From contig WVWY01000026.1 of NCBI GenBank assembly GCA_011773785.1, forward strand, positions 4,521 to 68,520: a stretch of 64,000 bases of DNA, read 5' to 3'. This document shows, piece by piece, positions 16,631 through 25,143 of this stretch. This DNA comes from Candidatus Nitrosomaritimum khambatensis (GTDB lineage: Archaea; Thermoproteota; Nitrososphaeria; Nitrososphaerales; Nitrosopumilaceae). The translations under genes and the position numbers were made by a program. The notes under the pieces were generated by a model that had not been told where the DNA came from, did no database searches, and saw only the letters and a program-made list of their open reading frames with translations. Each line of letters begins with the position of its first letter. Position 1 is the first letter of the stretch.

Positions 16631-16826
16631 GTACGATTTTTTTAAGACAAAATGAGTATTAAGATTCTGTATGTTTAGATCAACGAACAAAATTTAGTAA
16701 GATAGGCCTATAGAAAATCGTGACATCAGCAACAAGATATTTTATGCTTACAAATCCAGACATCATTCATTACCACTAGGTTTTTTCGTTGTATTGTTTG
16801 ATATACTAAGAGAAACCACACAATTT

Positions 16827-16955
16827 ATGGCCATGTCGTTAGGAGACAAAAAGACATTGTTTTTTGGTTTGGTTGTGACCCTAGGAATAACAATATTTGG
16901 AGGATTCATCATAACCCTGTTGATGCCAGAGAATTGCAAAGACGTTTTATGTTAA
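16827..16955 (+). CDS. Single-pass membrane microprotein
   Basis: A 42-residue frame: a short charged start (MAMSLGDKKT), one membrane helix (residues 11-33) rich in Gly, Ile and Thr, and a tail PENCKDVLC with two Cys. A TATA-like TTGATATACT at about 16798-16808 sits 25 bases before the ATG, so a leaderless transcript is likely. No family recognised. Confidence 0.5.
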   Translation: MAMSLGDKKTLFFGLVVTLGITIFGGFIITLLMPENCKDVLC

Positions 16956-17023
16956 AATTCTGAATTGTTTGGCTGGAAGACAAAAATTATGAAACCTTAA
17001 TTCTTACTAAAATCAATTAGAAC

Positions 17024-17155
17024 ATGTTGACATGTTTTAGATGTGATGGAAAAGGCAAATACATGAATGAATTTGGTATAATGGAAAAATGTGAATCATG
17101 TCAAAGACCTGATATGACTTTTGAAAAGGCAGATGCACAAGATTCCGAGGAGTAA
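17024..17155 (+). CDS. Small zinc-ribbon protein
   Basis: A 43-residue frame with two Cys pairs, CFRCDGKGKY and CESCQRPD, spaced to bind one zinc. The C-x2-C-x-G-x-G pattern recalls the DnaJ-type zinc finger repeat. It has an acidic end (ADAQDSEE). Role unknown; too short for most gene finders. Confidence 0.6.
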   Translation: MLTCFRCDGKGKYMNEFGIMEKCESCQRPDMTFEKADAQDSEE

Positions 17156-17189
17156 TTTTAGATTCTAAAATAATTTTTCTATTTTCTTA

Positions 17190-19382
17190 CTATTCTTTGT
17201 CTATAAACTCGCCGACACCAGGTGGTTCAGGAGCAAGGCCTTTTCTTTTTCTGATGTCTGCCATCATTGGACCTATCATTGATTTTGGAATTTCTGCCCA
17301 TTGTTTGAATGATGTATTCCAAGTGGCTCGACCAGCGGTTTGTCCTCTCATCTCTTCAGAAAGTGTAAAGGTTTCTGAAGCGGGAATCTCACCAACAATT
17401 ATGCTTGATGCACCTTTTTGCTGCATGTCAAGAACCTTACCACGTTTACCAGAAAGTACTGTTGCAACATTTCCAACCAAATCAGTTGGCACCCTAACTT
17501 CAATTGCTAAAATTGGTTCTAGAATTGAAGTGCCAGCAGTTAACAATGCTCCCATACATGCACGTCGGGATGCAGGTCCTAATTGTGATAGACCTCTATG
17601 TGCAGTGTCTTCGTGTGGAACAAAGTGAGTAAAGATGAATTTGCAGTCCCTCATCTGCTCTTTACAAAGTGGGCCTTCTCTCATTACTTCATCAAATCCT
17701 GAATTAATAGAGTCAGTTGACTCTTGTACAAACTGGACACCTTTGGTTCCATTAATCAAAACATTTCCTCGGGAATCAAATCTCATTACACGCTTGATTG
17801 TATCAGTATCCCATCCTTCTTTCTTTAGAAGGTCTGAAACTACCTTTTTGTCTTTAAGGTCACTAATCTCACCAGTTCGGAGCATCTGTGCAATGTTTGG
17901 TTCTAAGGGTTCTACTTTCATGAAAATCTTGTTGTGGCGGTTTGGTGATTTTGACATGATTGGCTCACATGTTCCTTTGACAGTCTCTCTATAGTTGATT
18001 AATGGTTCTGAAGTTACAATCTCAATTTTTGCATCTTGAATTCTGTGGGTTGCAACATCTAGGTGTAATACACCCATTCCTGCAACAATTGTCTCACCGC
18101 TTTCCTCATCAATTTTTACTACAAGGTTTGGGTCCTCAATTGTTAGTTGCTTTAAAACCTCTACTAGTTTTGGCAAATCTTTGGGATGTTTGGGTTCAAC
18201 TGCAATCTGAACTACTGGTTCAGACACATACTTTACACCTTCAAACAATGGCATTTCTTTGAGGGTAGAAATTGTATTACCAGCTCTAGCTTCAGTTAAT
18301 CCTAATAATGCTGGAATGTTTCCAGAACCTAATTCTCCTACTTGTTCTCTTTGGTTTCCCATGAAAAAGTTGACAGATTGGATTCGGCCTTCTCGTTTTG
18401 CATCAATGATGTTAATTGTCTGACCATCTTTGATGGTTCCTGAAAATAGTCTACCAATAGCTACAGGACCTGCTGCAGGATCTAATACCATGTTTACAAC
18501 CATCATAATTGTTGGGCCATCATCACTGCACGCTAACAATGCTTTTCCAATATCTGAATCCAAGTCCCCTTTCCAAATTTGTGGGATTCTGTATTGTTGG
18601 GCAACATGGGGTGGTGGATGATGTTTTACAACCATACCTAGGACTGCATCAGCCAAAGGAGCTTTTTCAACAAGGTCTGCTACTTTTTCATTTTGATATG
18701 CATCAATTACGTCTTTGAATGTAATTCCTCTCTCTTTCATAATGTCAACGTTGATTGCCCACCTATCTTTTGCAGAACCAAAAGTTACACTAGCATCTTG
18801 AATTGATACTTTCCACTTGTCTTTGTATTCAGGTTCTGCATAGGTTTCAACTAGTTGATTAAAATTTGAAACAACTGCTGCAAGTGTTTCTTGCATTTTT
18901 TCTGGAGTCAGACGAAGTTCTTTGATTAGACGGTCTACTTTGTTGATAAACAAAACTGGCTTTACTCGCTCTTCAAGGGCCATTCTGGTTACAGTTTCAG
19001 TCTGTGTCATGATTCCTTCTACTGCATCACATACTACTACTGCACCATCAATTGCTCTGAGGCTTCTAATTACCCTGCCACTAAAGTCTACGTGGCCTGG
19101 CGTATCAATCATGTTTATGACGTATTCTTTGTCTTTTTGAGAAAAGTGTAAAGTAACATTTGCCTGGTAAATTGTAATTCCTCTTTCTTGCTCTTCTTTG
19201 TCAAAGTCCATTGCAAGGGCTTTACCGGCTGCTGAAGGGGCAATAATTCCAGAATATGCCAACAAGCTATCACTCATGGTGGTTTTTCCGTGATCTACGT
19301 GCGCAATAACACCAAAGTTTCTGATTTGATCCTTGTTTTTGATGATTTTTAGGACCTCACCTGTTGACTTGTATTTTACCAT
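17190..19382 (-). CDS. fusA: Translation elongation factor aEF-2
   Basis: GTPase that drives translocation on the ribosome. The 730-residue length is typical. GTPase motifs are present: AHVDHGKTTMSD (G1), RGITI (G2), DTPGHVDF (G3) and NKVDRL (G4). The C-terminal region contains the domain IV segment with the conserved HRGLSQLGPASRRA, corresponding to the diphthamide loop region. It is a single, well-conserved gene and gives strong archaeal identity. Confidence 0.98.
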   Translation of the reverse strand: MVKYKSTGEVLKIIKNKDQIRNFGVIAHVDHGKTTMSDSLLAYSGIIAPSAAGKALAMDFDKEEQERGITIYQANVTLHFSQKDKEYVINMIDTPGHVDFSGRVIRSLRAIDGAVVVCDAVEGIMTQTETVTRMALEERVKPVLFINKVDRLIKELRLTPEKMQETLAAVVSNFNQLVETYAEPEYKDKWKVSIQDASVTFGSAKDRWAINVDIMKERGITFKDVIDAYQNEKVADLVEKAPLADAVLGMVVKHHPPPHVAQQYRIPQIWKGDLDSDIGKALLACSDDGPTIMMVVNMVLDPAAGPVAIGRLFSGTIKDGQTINIIDAKREGRIQSVNFFMGNQREQVGELGSGNIPALLGLTEARAGNTISTLKEMPLFEGVKYVSEPVVQIAVEPKHPKDLPKLVEVLKQLTIEDPNLVVKIDEESGETIVAGMGVLHLDVATHRIQDAKIEIVTSEPLINYRETVKGTCEPIMSKSPNRHNKIFMKVEPLEPNIAQMLRTGEISDLKDKKVVSDLLKKEGWDTDTIKRVMRFDSRGNVLINGTKGVQFVQESTDSINSGFDEVMREGPLCKEQMRDCKFIFTHFVPHEDTAHRGLSQLGPASRRACMGALLTAGTSILEPILAIEVRVPTDLVGNVATVLSGKRGKVLDMQQKGASSIIVGEIPASETFTLSEEMRGQTAGRATWNTSFKQWAEIPKSMIGPMMADIRKRKGLAPEPPGVGEFIDKE

Positions 19383-19433
19383 ATTCGCAAACCAAGTTAT
19401 TCAGCTATTAAATCTTGTGAGATAGATAGAGAA

Positions 19434-20339
19434 CTAATAGATCATAACATCACTAACTTTTCTAAAGTTTTTTGCCAAAACAAAATGACAGTCTTTTTGG
19501 TTTTTTCTTTTAGCTTTGAGTAAAGGCAAAATTTGTGAAAAAAACGTATAGAAGATAATTTGTGAGATTTTGTTTTTAGAGTTTATTTTTGGATGGATTA
19601 CCTCCAGACCTACTTTCTTCAAGTGTTTTACCAGTTGAAGATTATGAGGATTTGGCTCTTCAAAAATTATTACAGTATCACCTTTCTTTGCACTGAATAA
19701 TTCCATGTGAGAGAACTGCTCAATTCTTTCAAAATGCGCATCATGTCCCAGGAGCTCATAAAATTTGGCAGCTCCATACATTGCTATAGGATAGGTGTAC
19801 ATGTTTCCTAAAATAAAGATTCTTTTTCCAAACTTGGATCTTTTTGCAGAACTCAAAGCAAGTTTATAGTAATCAAAATTTTCAATAGCAAATTTTGAAA
19901 CAATAGAAATACACGTAAGTGCACTATCCAAAAAACTGATACTCCCAGCAGTAAAGACATCTGAGTTTGGAGATTTTAACAGAATTGTTTTAGAACAGGA
20001 ATTTGCTAACCTAGATTTTTCTTGAGATGTAATTGCAATTGCTTTTTTAGCTTTTTTTGCAACTTTAATGTTTGAAATGGTATTGCCTGAAATTGAGACA
20101 AAATATACGGTTTTGTCCTTGACAATTTTTTGACTTTTTAGCAAATCAAGAGGATCCATTGCCTTTACACGAAAATCAGAAAAGGCCTCAGCTAGCATTG
20201 CAGATGCCAGTGAATCGCCGCTTCCCGTAAAAATGGCATTTTTTTGCTGGGCATGACTTATAGGCGCATGTCTTTTGAAATGTTGTAAGAATTTTGTCTG
20301 CATCTTAATGTCCTTTTCATATGCCTCAATTGTCTTCAT
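19434..20339 (-). CDS. SIS-domain sugar isomerase (PGI/PMI-like)
   Basis: A 301-residue protein of two SIS folds, as in archaeal bifunctional phosphoglucose/phosphomannose isomerases (about 300 residues). The first SIS domain shows FTGSGDSLASAMLAEA and FVSISGNTISNIKVAKKA with the phosphosugar-binding Ser/Thr cluster; the second begins with IFILGNMYTYPIAMYGAAKF, and QFSHMELF supplies the candidate catalytic Glu. Could alternatively act on aminosugar phosphates. Lies 50 bases upstream of aEF-2 on the same strand. Confidence 0.75.
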   Translation of the reverse strand: MKTIEAYEKDIKMQTKFLQHFKRHAPISHAQQKNAIFTGSGDSLASAMLAEAFSDFRVKAMDPLDLLKSQKIVKDKTVYFVSISGNTISNIKVAKKAKKAIAITSQEKSRLANSCSKTILLKSPNSDVFTAGSISFLDSALTCISIVSKFAIENFDYYKLALSSAKRSKFGKRIFILGNMYTYPIAMYGAAKFYELLGHDAHFERIEQFSHMELFSAKKGDTVIIFEEPNPHNLQLVKHLKKVGLEVIHPKINSKNKISQIIFYTFFSQILPLLKAKRKNQKDCHFVLAKNFRKVSDVMIY

Positions 20340-20443
20340 GATATGAAAAAATCATCGTCCATATATCAAAATATTTTTTGATCAAATACATCAAAAAAAA
20401 TTACACGAGTTGATTTTACCACAAATAGCTCACAATAGATATT

Positions 20444-20507
20444 GCCATAGCAAGCTGGGAATTTGGTTATCTGGCGACATTGGTAACCAAAATCGTCTAT
20501 GGCCACA
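20444..20507 (+). ncRNA. Candidate H/ACA-type guide RNA
   Basis: The fold matches an H/ACA hairpin. A lower stem GCCATAG (20444-20450) pairs with CTATGGC (20497-20503). An internal loop (20451-20461 and 20492-20496) forms a pocket, an upper stem TTTGGTTA/TAACCAAA (20462-20469 and 20484-20491) closes it, and an ACA box (20505-20507) lies one base after the stem. About 13 bases separate the upper stem from ACA, near the 14-base rule for pseudouridine guides. No clear TATA box is seen, so it might be processed from the mqnD leader. Confidence 0.5.
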
Positions 20508-20549
20508 AACAAGTTTTGATTTTTATTACGACATTTTTGAGATATTTTT

Positions 20550-21377
20550 GTGAAAATTACAGTAGGCCATACTCCTGATTCAGATGACGCATTCATGTTT
20601 TATGGAATGTTTACTGGAAAAGTAGAGTCTCCTGATTTTGAGGTAACCCACGTTATTGAGGATATTGAGAAACTTAATCGTAAAGCAACCAATCCTGAGC
20701 TTGACGTTACAGCAGTTTCAGTTCATGCATGTGCATACATTCCAGGATACACCGTTTTGAGAAGTGGTGGGAGTTTTGGAATTGGTTATGGCCCAATAGT
20801 TACTGCAAAAAAACAAATGAGTATAGACGAGATAAAAAACTCAAAGATTGCAATTCCGGGAAAAATGACTTCTGCGTTTTTGTTGTTGCAGTTGATGATT
20901 GGAAAATTTGATTATGTCGAGATGAACTTTTCTGATATTCCACAAGCTGTTAAAAACGGTGAGGTTGAAGCAGGCCTTGTAATTCATGAGACCCAGTTAT
21001 CTTATGAGCAAGAAGGCAATGTCAAAATCCTAGATGTAGGAGAATGGTGGGACAAGACAACCGGAGGGTTACCAGTTCCTTTGGGAATTAATGTAATGAG
21101 AACTTCGCTTGGGATGGATACAATTGTAAAGTTTGACAAGTATTTGCAGGCCTCTATACAGTATGGTCTTGATAATTTGGATGATGCAGTAGAGTATGCT
21201 ATGCAATACAGTCGTGGTAAGCCTAGAGATTTGATTGAAAAATTTGTAAAAATGTATGTCAATCCTGTAACTGTGAATATGGGAGACAAGGGAGAAGAAT
21301 CCATTAGAAGAGTCTTTGAGATGGCAAAAGAAAAGCAATTGGTTCCAGAATTTAATCTCAGTATTGCCACCAAGTAA
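20550..21377 (+). CDS. mqnD: MqnD-type menaquinone (futalosine) pathway enzyme
   Basis: A 275-residue MqnA/MqnD-family protein with a periplasmic-binding-protein fold. MqnD converts cyclic dehypoxanthinyl futalosine to 1,4-dihydroxy-6-naphthoate. Family features are the start GHTPDSDDAFMFYGM, SVHACAYIPGY, RSGGSFGIGYGPI and VIHETQLSYE with the conserved His, and GLPVPLGIN. HTPDSDDAFMF favours MqnD over MqnA. Translation starts at GTG. With mqnE at 22377 it supports a menaquinone route, agreeing with menaquinones known as respiratory quinones in ammonia-oxidising archaea. Confidence 0.9.
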   Translation: MKITVGHTPDSDDAFMFYGMFTGKVESPDFEVTHVIEDIEKLNRKATNPELDVTAVSVHACAYIPGYTVLRSGGSFGIGYGPIVTAKKQMSIDEIKNSKIAIPGKMTSAFLLLQLMIGKFDYVEMNFSDIPQAVKNGEVEAGLVIHETQLSYEQEGNVKILDVGEWWDKTTGGLPVPLGINVMRTSLGMDTIVKFDKYLQASIQYGLDNLDDAVEYAMQYSRGKPRDLIEKFVKMYVNPVTVNMGDKGEESIRRVFEMAKEKQLVPEFNLSIATK

Positions 21378-21404
21378 TTATAGTACAAAAAATTTTTAAA
21401 AATA

Positions 21405-21695
21405 ATGGGAGATGGAATTGGCGGTTCTGTTATTGCAATACTATCAGGAAACGCATTTGAGATGATAATAACACATCATCGTAAAGACAACGAAGAAGAG
21501 TATGGTAAAACTGAAAAAATCATTATTGCTAAAGTAGATAATCCTGATCAGCCACAGTATGAAGAAAAAACTAGAGAAGACTTGGAGAGAGCTTTGAAAG
21601 GCCGATTTGTAACTTGCAATGTTCAATATCGAGATTCCAAAACCGACGCACTAGTTTGCAACGTCTTTGTTCAAAATCCTCCTGAAGGTTTCTAG
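21405..21695 (+). CDS. Hypothetical protein
   Basis: A 96-residue protein starting MGDGIGGSVIAILSGNAFEMIITHH, with a mixed charged middle and a beta-rich end (CNVQYRDSKTDALVCNVFVQ). Unknown family. It follows mqnD by 27 bases, so it may be cotranscribed, but no menaquinone role can be deduced. Confidence 0.55.
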   Translation: MGDGIGGSVIAILSGNAFEMIITHHRKDNEEEYGKTEKIIIAKVDNPDQPQYEEKTREDLERALKGRFVTCNVQYRDSKTDALVCNVFVQNPPEGF

Positions 21696-21763
21696 TGGTA
21701 AATTTCTTAATTAAATGTAAAATGCCTAATATATGACAAAATCTAAAATTCTTTAGAGTTACG

Positions 21764-22042
21764 GTGTTAATTGATAAAAAGATTCTAGCAGGAGGAATTG
21801 CAATGCTTGTAGTTGGCATGGTTCTAATTTCTATAATAAACTCTTCAACTCCAGCTGGTAGAGCGGGAATGACTGAAGATGAAAAATTTGAGCTTATGAT
21901 TGCCGAAGAAGAAAATCGTAACATGAATACTTTGGCAAGTATTTTGACAGGAATTGGATTTTTGTTAATCCTGATTAGTTTTGGAGCACGAAGGAAAAGA
22001 AGTGGTGCGGCCAAAAAAGAAGAGAAAAAACCTGAGGCCTAA
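21764..22042 (+). CDS. Two-helix membrane protein
   Basis: A 92-residue protein with membrane helices at about residues 8-27 and 56-74, joined by an acidic loop (GMTEDEKFELMIAEEENRN) and ending in a Lys/Glu-rich tail. Similar in layout to the protein at 14203-14448. Start probably at TTG. Role unknown. Confidence 0.55.
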   Translation: MLIDKKILAGGIAMLVVGMVLISIINSSTPAGRAGMTEDEKFELMIAEEENRNMNTLASILTGIGFLLILISFGARRKRSGAAKKEEKKPEA

Positions 22043-22071
22043 AATATAACCCACAACAATTATAGAAATTC

Positions 22072-22380
22072 ATGATTCACGCAGAAATTTCCATTTATCC
22101 AATGGCTACCCCTAAAACAAGTGCTAGTTTTTACATTGCAAAGGCCATTGAATCAATTCAAGACATGGAAGGAATACGATATCAAATCAATCCAATGGGA
22201 ACAGTTCTAGAGTCCGAGAGTATTGACAAAATCTATGAAGCTTCAAAGTCAATGTCCGAAGTTGTCCATAATTTAGGAGTAGACAGAGTCGAAGTAATTC
22301 TAAAGATTGATTCGCGAAGGGATATTGACAAATCAATGGAAGAAAAATTAGAATCCGTTAAAAAATATCTTGAATCCTAA
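22072..22380 (+). CDS. MTH1187/YkoF-like thiamine-binding family protein
   Basis: A 102-residue protein of one ferredoxin-like fold: strand IHAEISIYPMATP, helix SASFYIAKAIESIQDM, strand IRYQINPMGTVLES, helix, then VDRVEVILKIDSRRD. These are the marks of the MTH1187 family, some of whose members bind thiamine or related small molecules. Its stop overlaps that of convergent mqnE by four bases. Physiological ligand not known. Confidence 0.8.
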   Translation: MIHAEISIYPMATPKTSASFYIAKAIESIQDMEGIRYQINPMGTVLESESIDKIYEASKSMSEVVHNLGVDRVEVILKIDSRRDIDKSMEEKLESVKKYLES

Positions 22381-23474
22381 AATCTATTTACAACGTTGAA
22401 AAAGGTATCACGCTGTATTGGTTTACGACCAATTTCCTTTACCATAACTTCGAGCTCATGAATAGATGATGCAGTAGGTTTACCAGCAGCCCTATACACT
22501 TCTTCAGAAAATGCAGTTCCAACCAAATCGCTTCCACCATTAGATAAGGCAACTTGAGCAAGTTTTTTCCCATAAGCTACCCAATAGACCGAAATATTGT
22601 TCAAGACATTTGCTAGCATTAATCTTGAAAGAGCTATAACTCTCAAATCATAAACTGAGGAGCATTCATTATTTACTAGATGTTTTTGTTCAAGTTCTGT
22701 ATTATCTAAACTGAATTTGAGTGGAATAAGTGTGATGAATCCATTTGTCTTTTTTTGTAGTTCTCGTAATTTTACCAAATGATCAATTATGTGCTCTGGC
22801 TTTTCAATATGACCATATAGCATAGTAGCATTGCTTTTGATTCCAAGATTATGTGCAGTTTCTACAGTATCAAGCCATTCTTGTCCTGAACATTTACCCC
22901 GTGCAATTTTTGGTCGGATTTCAGGATGAAATAATTCAGCCCCTCCACCTGGCAATGAATCAAGTCCAGCCTCTTTGAGCCTAGATAAAATCTCTTTTAC
23001 TGAATTTTTCGTTAATTTTGCTAGAAAGAAAATTTCAGCTGCTGTTAAAGCTTTAATCTTAAGCTCTGGATGGTTCTTTTTTATTGTCCTCATCATGTCT
23101 TCGTAATAATCTAGTGGAAGTTTTGGATGAAATCCCCCAACGATATGAACTTCAGTTGCGCCCATTTGTTTGGCAATGCCAACTCGCTGTTGAATTTGTT
23201 CTGGAGTTAGAGTGTAAGAATCCTCATCTCCTTCTTTTCTGTAAAATGCACACATTTGACAGCTTGCAGCACAGACATTTGTGTAATTCATATAATAAGA
23301 TGCGGTAAAGGAAACGTCATCACCAATTAATTTTTTTCTTGAATTGTCAGCAACTGCACCAAGTAAATGTAAATTATCATATTCCATCAATTCGACGCCA
23401 TCTTGATAAGACAATTCTTCTCCTGCAATGGCCTTTTCTAGGGCTTTAGAATCCTGAACTAATTGATCTAACAT
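22377..23474 (-). CDS. mqnE: Aminofutalosine synthase MqnE
   Basis: Radical SAM enzyme that joins SAM to the chorismate-derived MqnA product to make aminofutalosine. The 365-residue product has the cluster motif CAASCQMC (about residues 69-76) and family segments GATEVHIVGGFHPKLP, GLDSLPGGGAELFHPEIR and SNATMLYGHIEKPEH, closer to MqnE than to MqnC or CofH. The enzyme supports the futalosine menaquinone route suggested by mqnD about 1 kb away on the other strand. The gene lies divergent from the C2H2-finger gene. Confidence 0.9.
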   Translation of the reverse strand: MLDQLVQDSKALEKAIAGEELSYQDGVELMEYDNLHLLGAVADNSRKKLIGDDVSFTASYYMNYTNVCAASCQMCAFYRKEGDEDSYTLTPEQIQQRVGIAKQMGATEVHIVGGFHPKLPLDYYEDMMRTIKKNHPELKIKALTAAEIFFLAKLTKNSVKEILSRLKEAGLDSLPGGGAELFHPEIRPKIARGKCSGQEWLDTVETAHNLGIKSNATMLYGHIEKPEHIIDHLVKLRELQKKTNGFITLIPLKFSLDNTELEQKHLVNNECSSVYDLRVIALSRLMLANVLNNISVYWVAYGKKLAQVALSNGGSDLVGTAFSEEVYRAAGKPTASSIHELEVMVKEIGRKPIQRDTFFNVVNRF

Positions 23475-23533
23475 GATGTATTCCCAGTTCTTCTGGATAT
23501 ATTCCTTAACAGAATATCAAGGAATAAGTATGC

Positions 23534-23725
23534 TTGAAACCAAGAGATACCATGGTCCTGCCCCTTGTTGATGAAGATAAACCAAAATGCTATTTGTGTC
23601 ATGATGGTTTTGAAAATGTAGAAAAATTAAGAGAGCATCAACAACTGGTTCATAAAGATTATTTTGAAAAAAATGATAGCGAGATGAAAAGAGAGCCTGC
23701 ACCTGGGGACGTCACAGTTTTTTAG
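23534..23725 (+). CDS. C2H2 zinc-finger protein
   Basis: A 63-residue protein with one C2H2 finger, CYLCHDGFENVEKLREHQQLVH (Cys-x2-Cys-x12-His-x4-His). The start may be the TTG used here or the ATG six codons later (MVLPLVDED). Lone C2H2 fingers occur in archaea and can bind nucleic acid or protein. It overlaps the end of the convergent TPR gene by 14 bases. Confidence 0.65.
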   Translation: MKPRDTMVLPLVDEDKPKCYLCHDGFENVEKLREHQQLVHKDYFEKNDSEMKREPAPGDVTVF

Positions 23726-24197
23726 ATTTTTCTTTTAGTAAATCTTGAGCAAGTTTTTTACTAATCTCAGCAAGGTCATAATCTCTGTCTATATCTAGGG
23801 CCTTTTTGAAATGTTTTATCGCGTCTTCGAGATTACCCAATTCTCCTAAGGAAAGTCCTTTGTATGCCAATGCCATTGCACATTTTTTATCAATTTTGAT
23901 AGCAGAGTCATAGCAAGATATGGCTTCAGAGTATTTTTCAGCAGTGTGGAGTGCAGAGCCTTTGTTGATTAAAGCATCAAGGTTGGTAGGTTGAATTTCT
24001 AGTGCCTTATCATACAGTTTTATGGATTGATGAATTTTGCCCAAAGATTGCAGGGTTACAGCTTTATCGATTAATGCATTTATGTTTGAAGGATCTTTTT
24101 GAAGAACAGAATCATACAATTTAATGGCCTCTGAATAGTTTCCATCCTCACATAATTCATAAGCTTGCGAAAGCATTTCTTCAGTTTCTTTATTCAA
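23712..24197 (-). CDS. Tetratricopeptide repeat protein
   Basis: A 161-residue protein made of about four TPR units. Repeats such as GNYSEAIKLYDSVLQKDPSN, GKIHQSIKLYDKALEIQPTN, EKYSEAISCYDSAIKIDKKC and GNLEDAIKHFKKALDIDRDY lie 34 residues apart. It acts as a protein-binding scaffold with unknown partner. A shorter TPR protein is encoded at 25779. Confidence 0.85.
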   Translation of the reverse strand: MNKETEEMLSQAYELCEDGNYSEAIKLYDSVLQKDPSNINALIDKAVTLQSLGKIHQSIKLYDKALEIQPTNLDALINKGSALHTAEKYSEAISCYDSAIKIDKKCAMALAYKGLSLGELGNLEDAIKHFKKALDIDRDYDLAEISKKLAQDLLKEKSKKL

Positions 24198-24325
24198 TTA
24201 GTTTTTGATAATATTTTCTTAATAATATAGATTAAGTTGGAGTCAATTCTACATTTCCAAAATTTTGATTTTATAATTAATATCCCCATAGAAAGTCTTA
24301 TCATAAAGAACGTATTGACACAATT

Positions 24326-24673
24326 ATGGAGATTCAAGACGCCGTAGAAAAAATTTTGAAGGTTAGCCCATCTGTTCGAGTAGTGACAGTATGTGACCTA
24401 AATGGGAAACTAGTATTCTCAGAGCGTTCCAAAAGGGTCAAAATCTTGGTCAACAAAAAACAGAGCTTGGCATCATTAAAGGCCGCGGCAAAGGATTGGA
24501 AACAAAGACGAAAACTTGCCAGAACTCTAGGAACATGCAAATATGTCGTTGCAGAATATGATAAGGTAAAAAGAATCGTTATCCCTGCGGGAAGAAACCA
24601 TATCTTGTATGTAACTACTACAGCGGCATTTGATCATAACAAAGTGATAAGGAAGGTTAGATCTTTCAAGTAA
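24326..24673 (+). CDS. Roadblock-like lineage-specific protein (paralogue B)
   Basis: A 115-residue basic protein that parallels the 12837-13214 product in length and layout: an N-terminal helix, strands with VVTVCDLNGKLVFSE, a basic helix DWKQRRKLARTLGTCKYVVAE, then a strand and a C-terminal basic helix. Both may be small sensor or scaffold proteins of a Roadblock/profilin-like fold. It differs by a richer Lys/Arg content, so nucleic-acid contact is conceivable. Function unknown. Confidence 0.65.
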   Translation: MEIQDAVEKILKVSPSVRVVTVCDLNGKLVFSERSKRVKILVNKKQSLASLKAAAKDWKQRRKLARTLGTCKYVVAEYDKVKRIVIPAGRNHILYVTTTAAFDHNKVIRKVRSFK

Positions 24674-24775
24674 CAAATTCCTTCCAAACTATTATTTTTA
24701 AAATTAAAAAATTCTAGAATACTCTTTAGTATCCTCTAACAACAATACTCTTGAATATTTTTTTAGTTCTAGAAG

Positions 24776-25027
24776 TTAATCGAGTTTTCGTCTACCTGTT
24801 CCTCTACCTGAGCTTATCCACAAGCCCTTGGTATTGGTGGTAGGAGTGCTTGCAATATCACCAAATTTTATTTTGCCAGTTCCACGACCAACGGTGATAT
24901 ACTTATCTTTAGATGCAGCCTTTTTTGACTCTTGATATTTTTTGTATGCTGCACCTGACCAATTGTCTTCTTCTTTTTCAGATATTCTTCTCGTAGTGCC
25001 TCGTCCGCCAACTCTTACTATTCCCAT
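24776..25027 (-). CDS. Small basic GRGT-repeat protein
   Basis: An 83-residue basic protein with three short repeats: GRGTTRRI near the start, GRGTGKIK in the middle and GRGTGRRK at the end. The stretches between are Lys/Ser-rich and probably flexible. It reads like an RNA- or DNA-binding tail protein. No known family. Confidence 0.6.
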   Translation of the reverse strand: MGIVRVGGRGTTRRISEKEEDNWSGAAYKKYQESKKAASKDKYITVGRGTGKIKFGDIASTPTTNTKGLWISSGRGTGRRKLD

Positions 25028-25143
25028 GAAATATCACACTATATGGTTAGTTCACATTAATAAGACTTTGAAGATCATAAAATTTTCCAAAAATACCAAG
25101 AAATTTTACGCGAAAATGCTGTAAAAAATAAAAAAATTAAGCC

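Noticed and set aside
16770-16778. TTACCACTA upstream of the 16827 microprotein
   Set aside because: A TATA box follows, but no second copy is recognisable and the distance to TATA differs by about five bases; not counted in the regulon.
17197-19140. Several plus-strand frames inside aEF-2
   Set aside because: All are shadows of aEF-2.
20366-20596. Minus-strand frame across the mqnD leader
   Set aside because: Overlaps the H/ACA-like hairpin and the mqnD start and has no recognisable motif.
21693-21701. TAGTGGTAA at the end of the 21405 gene
   Set aside because: It includes the stop codon, has no second copy at the required spacing and no matching TATA layout.
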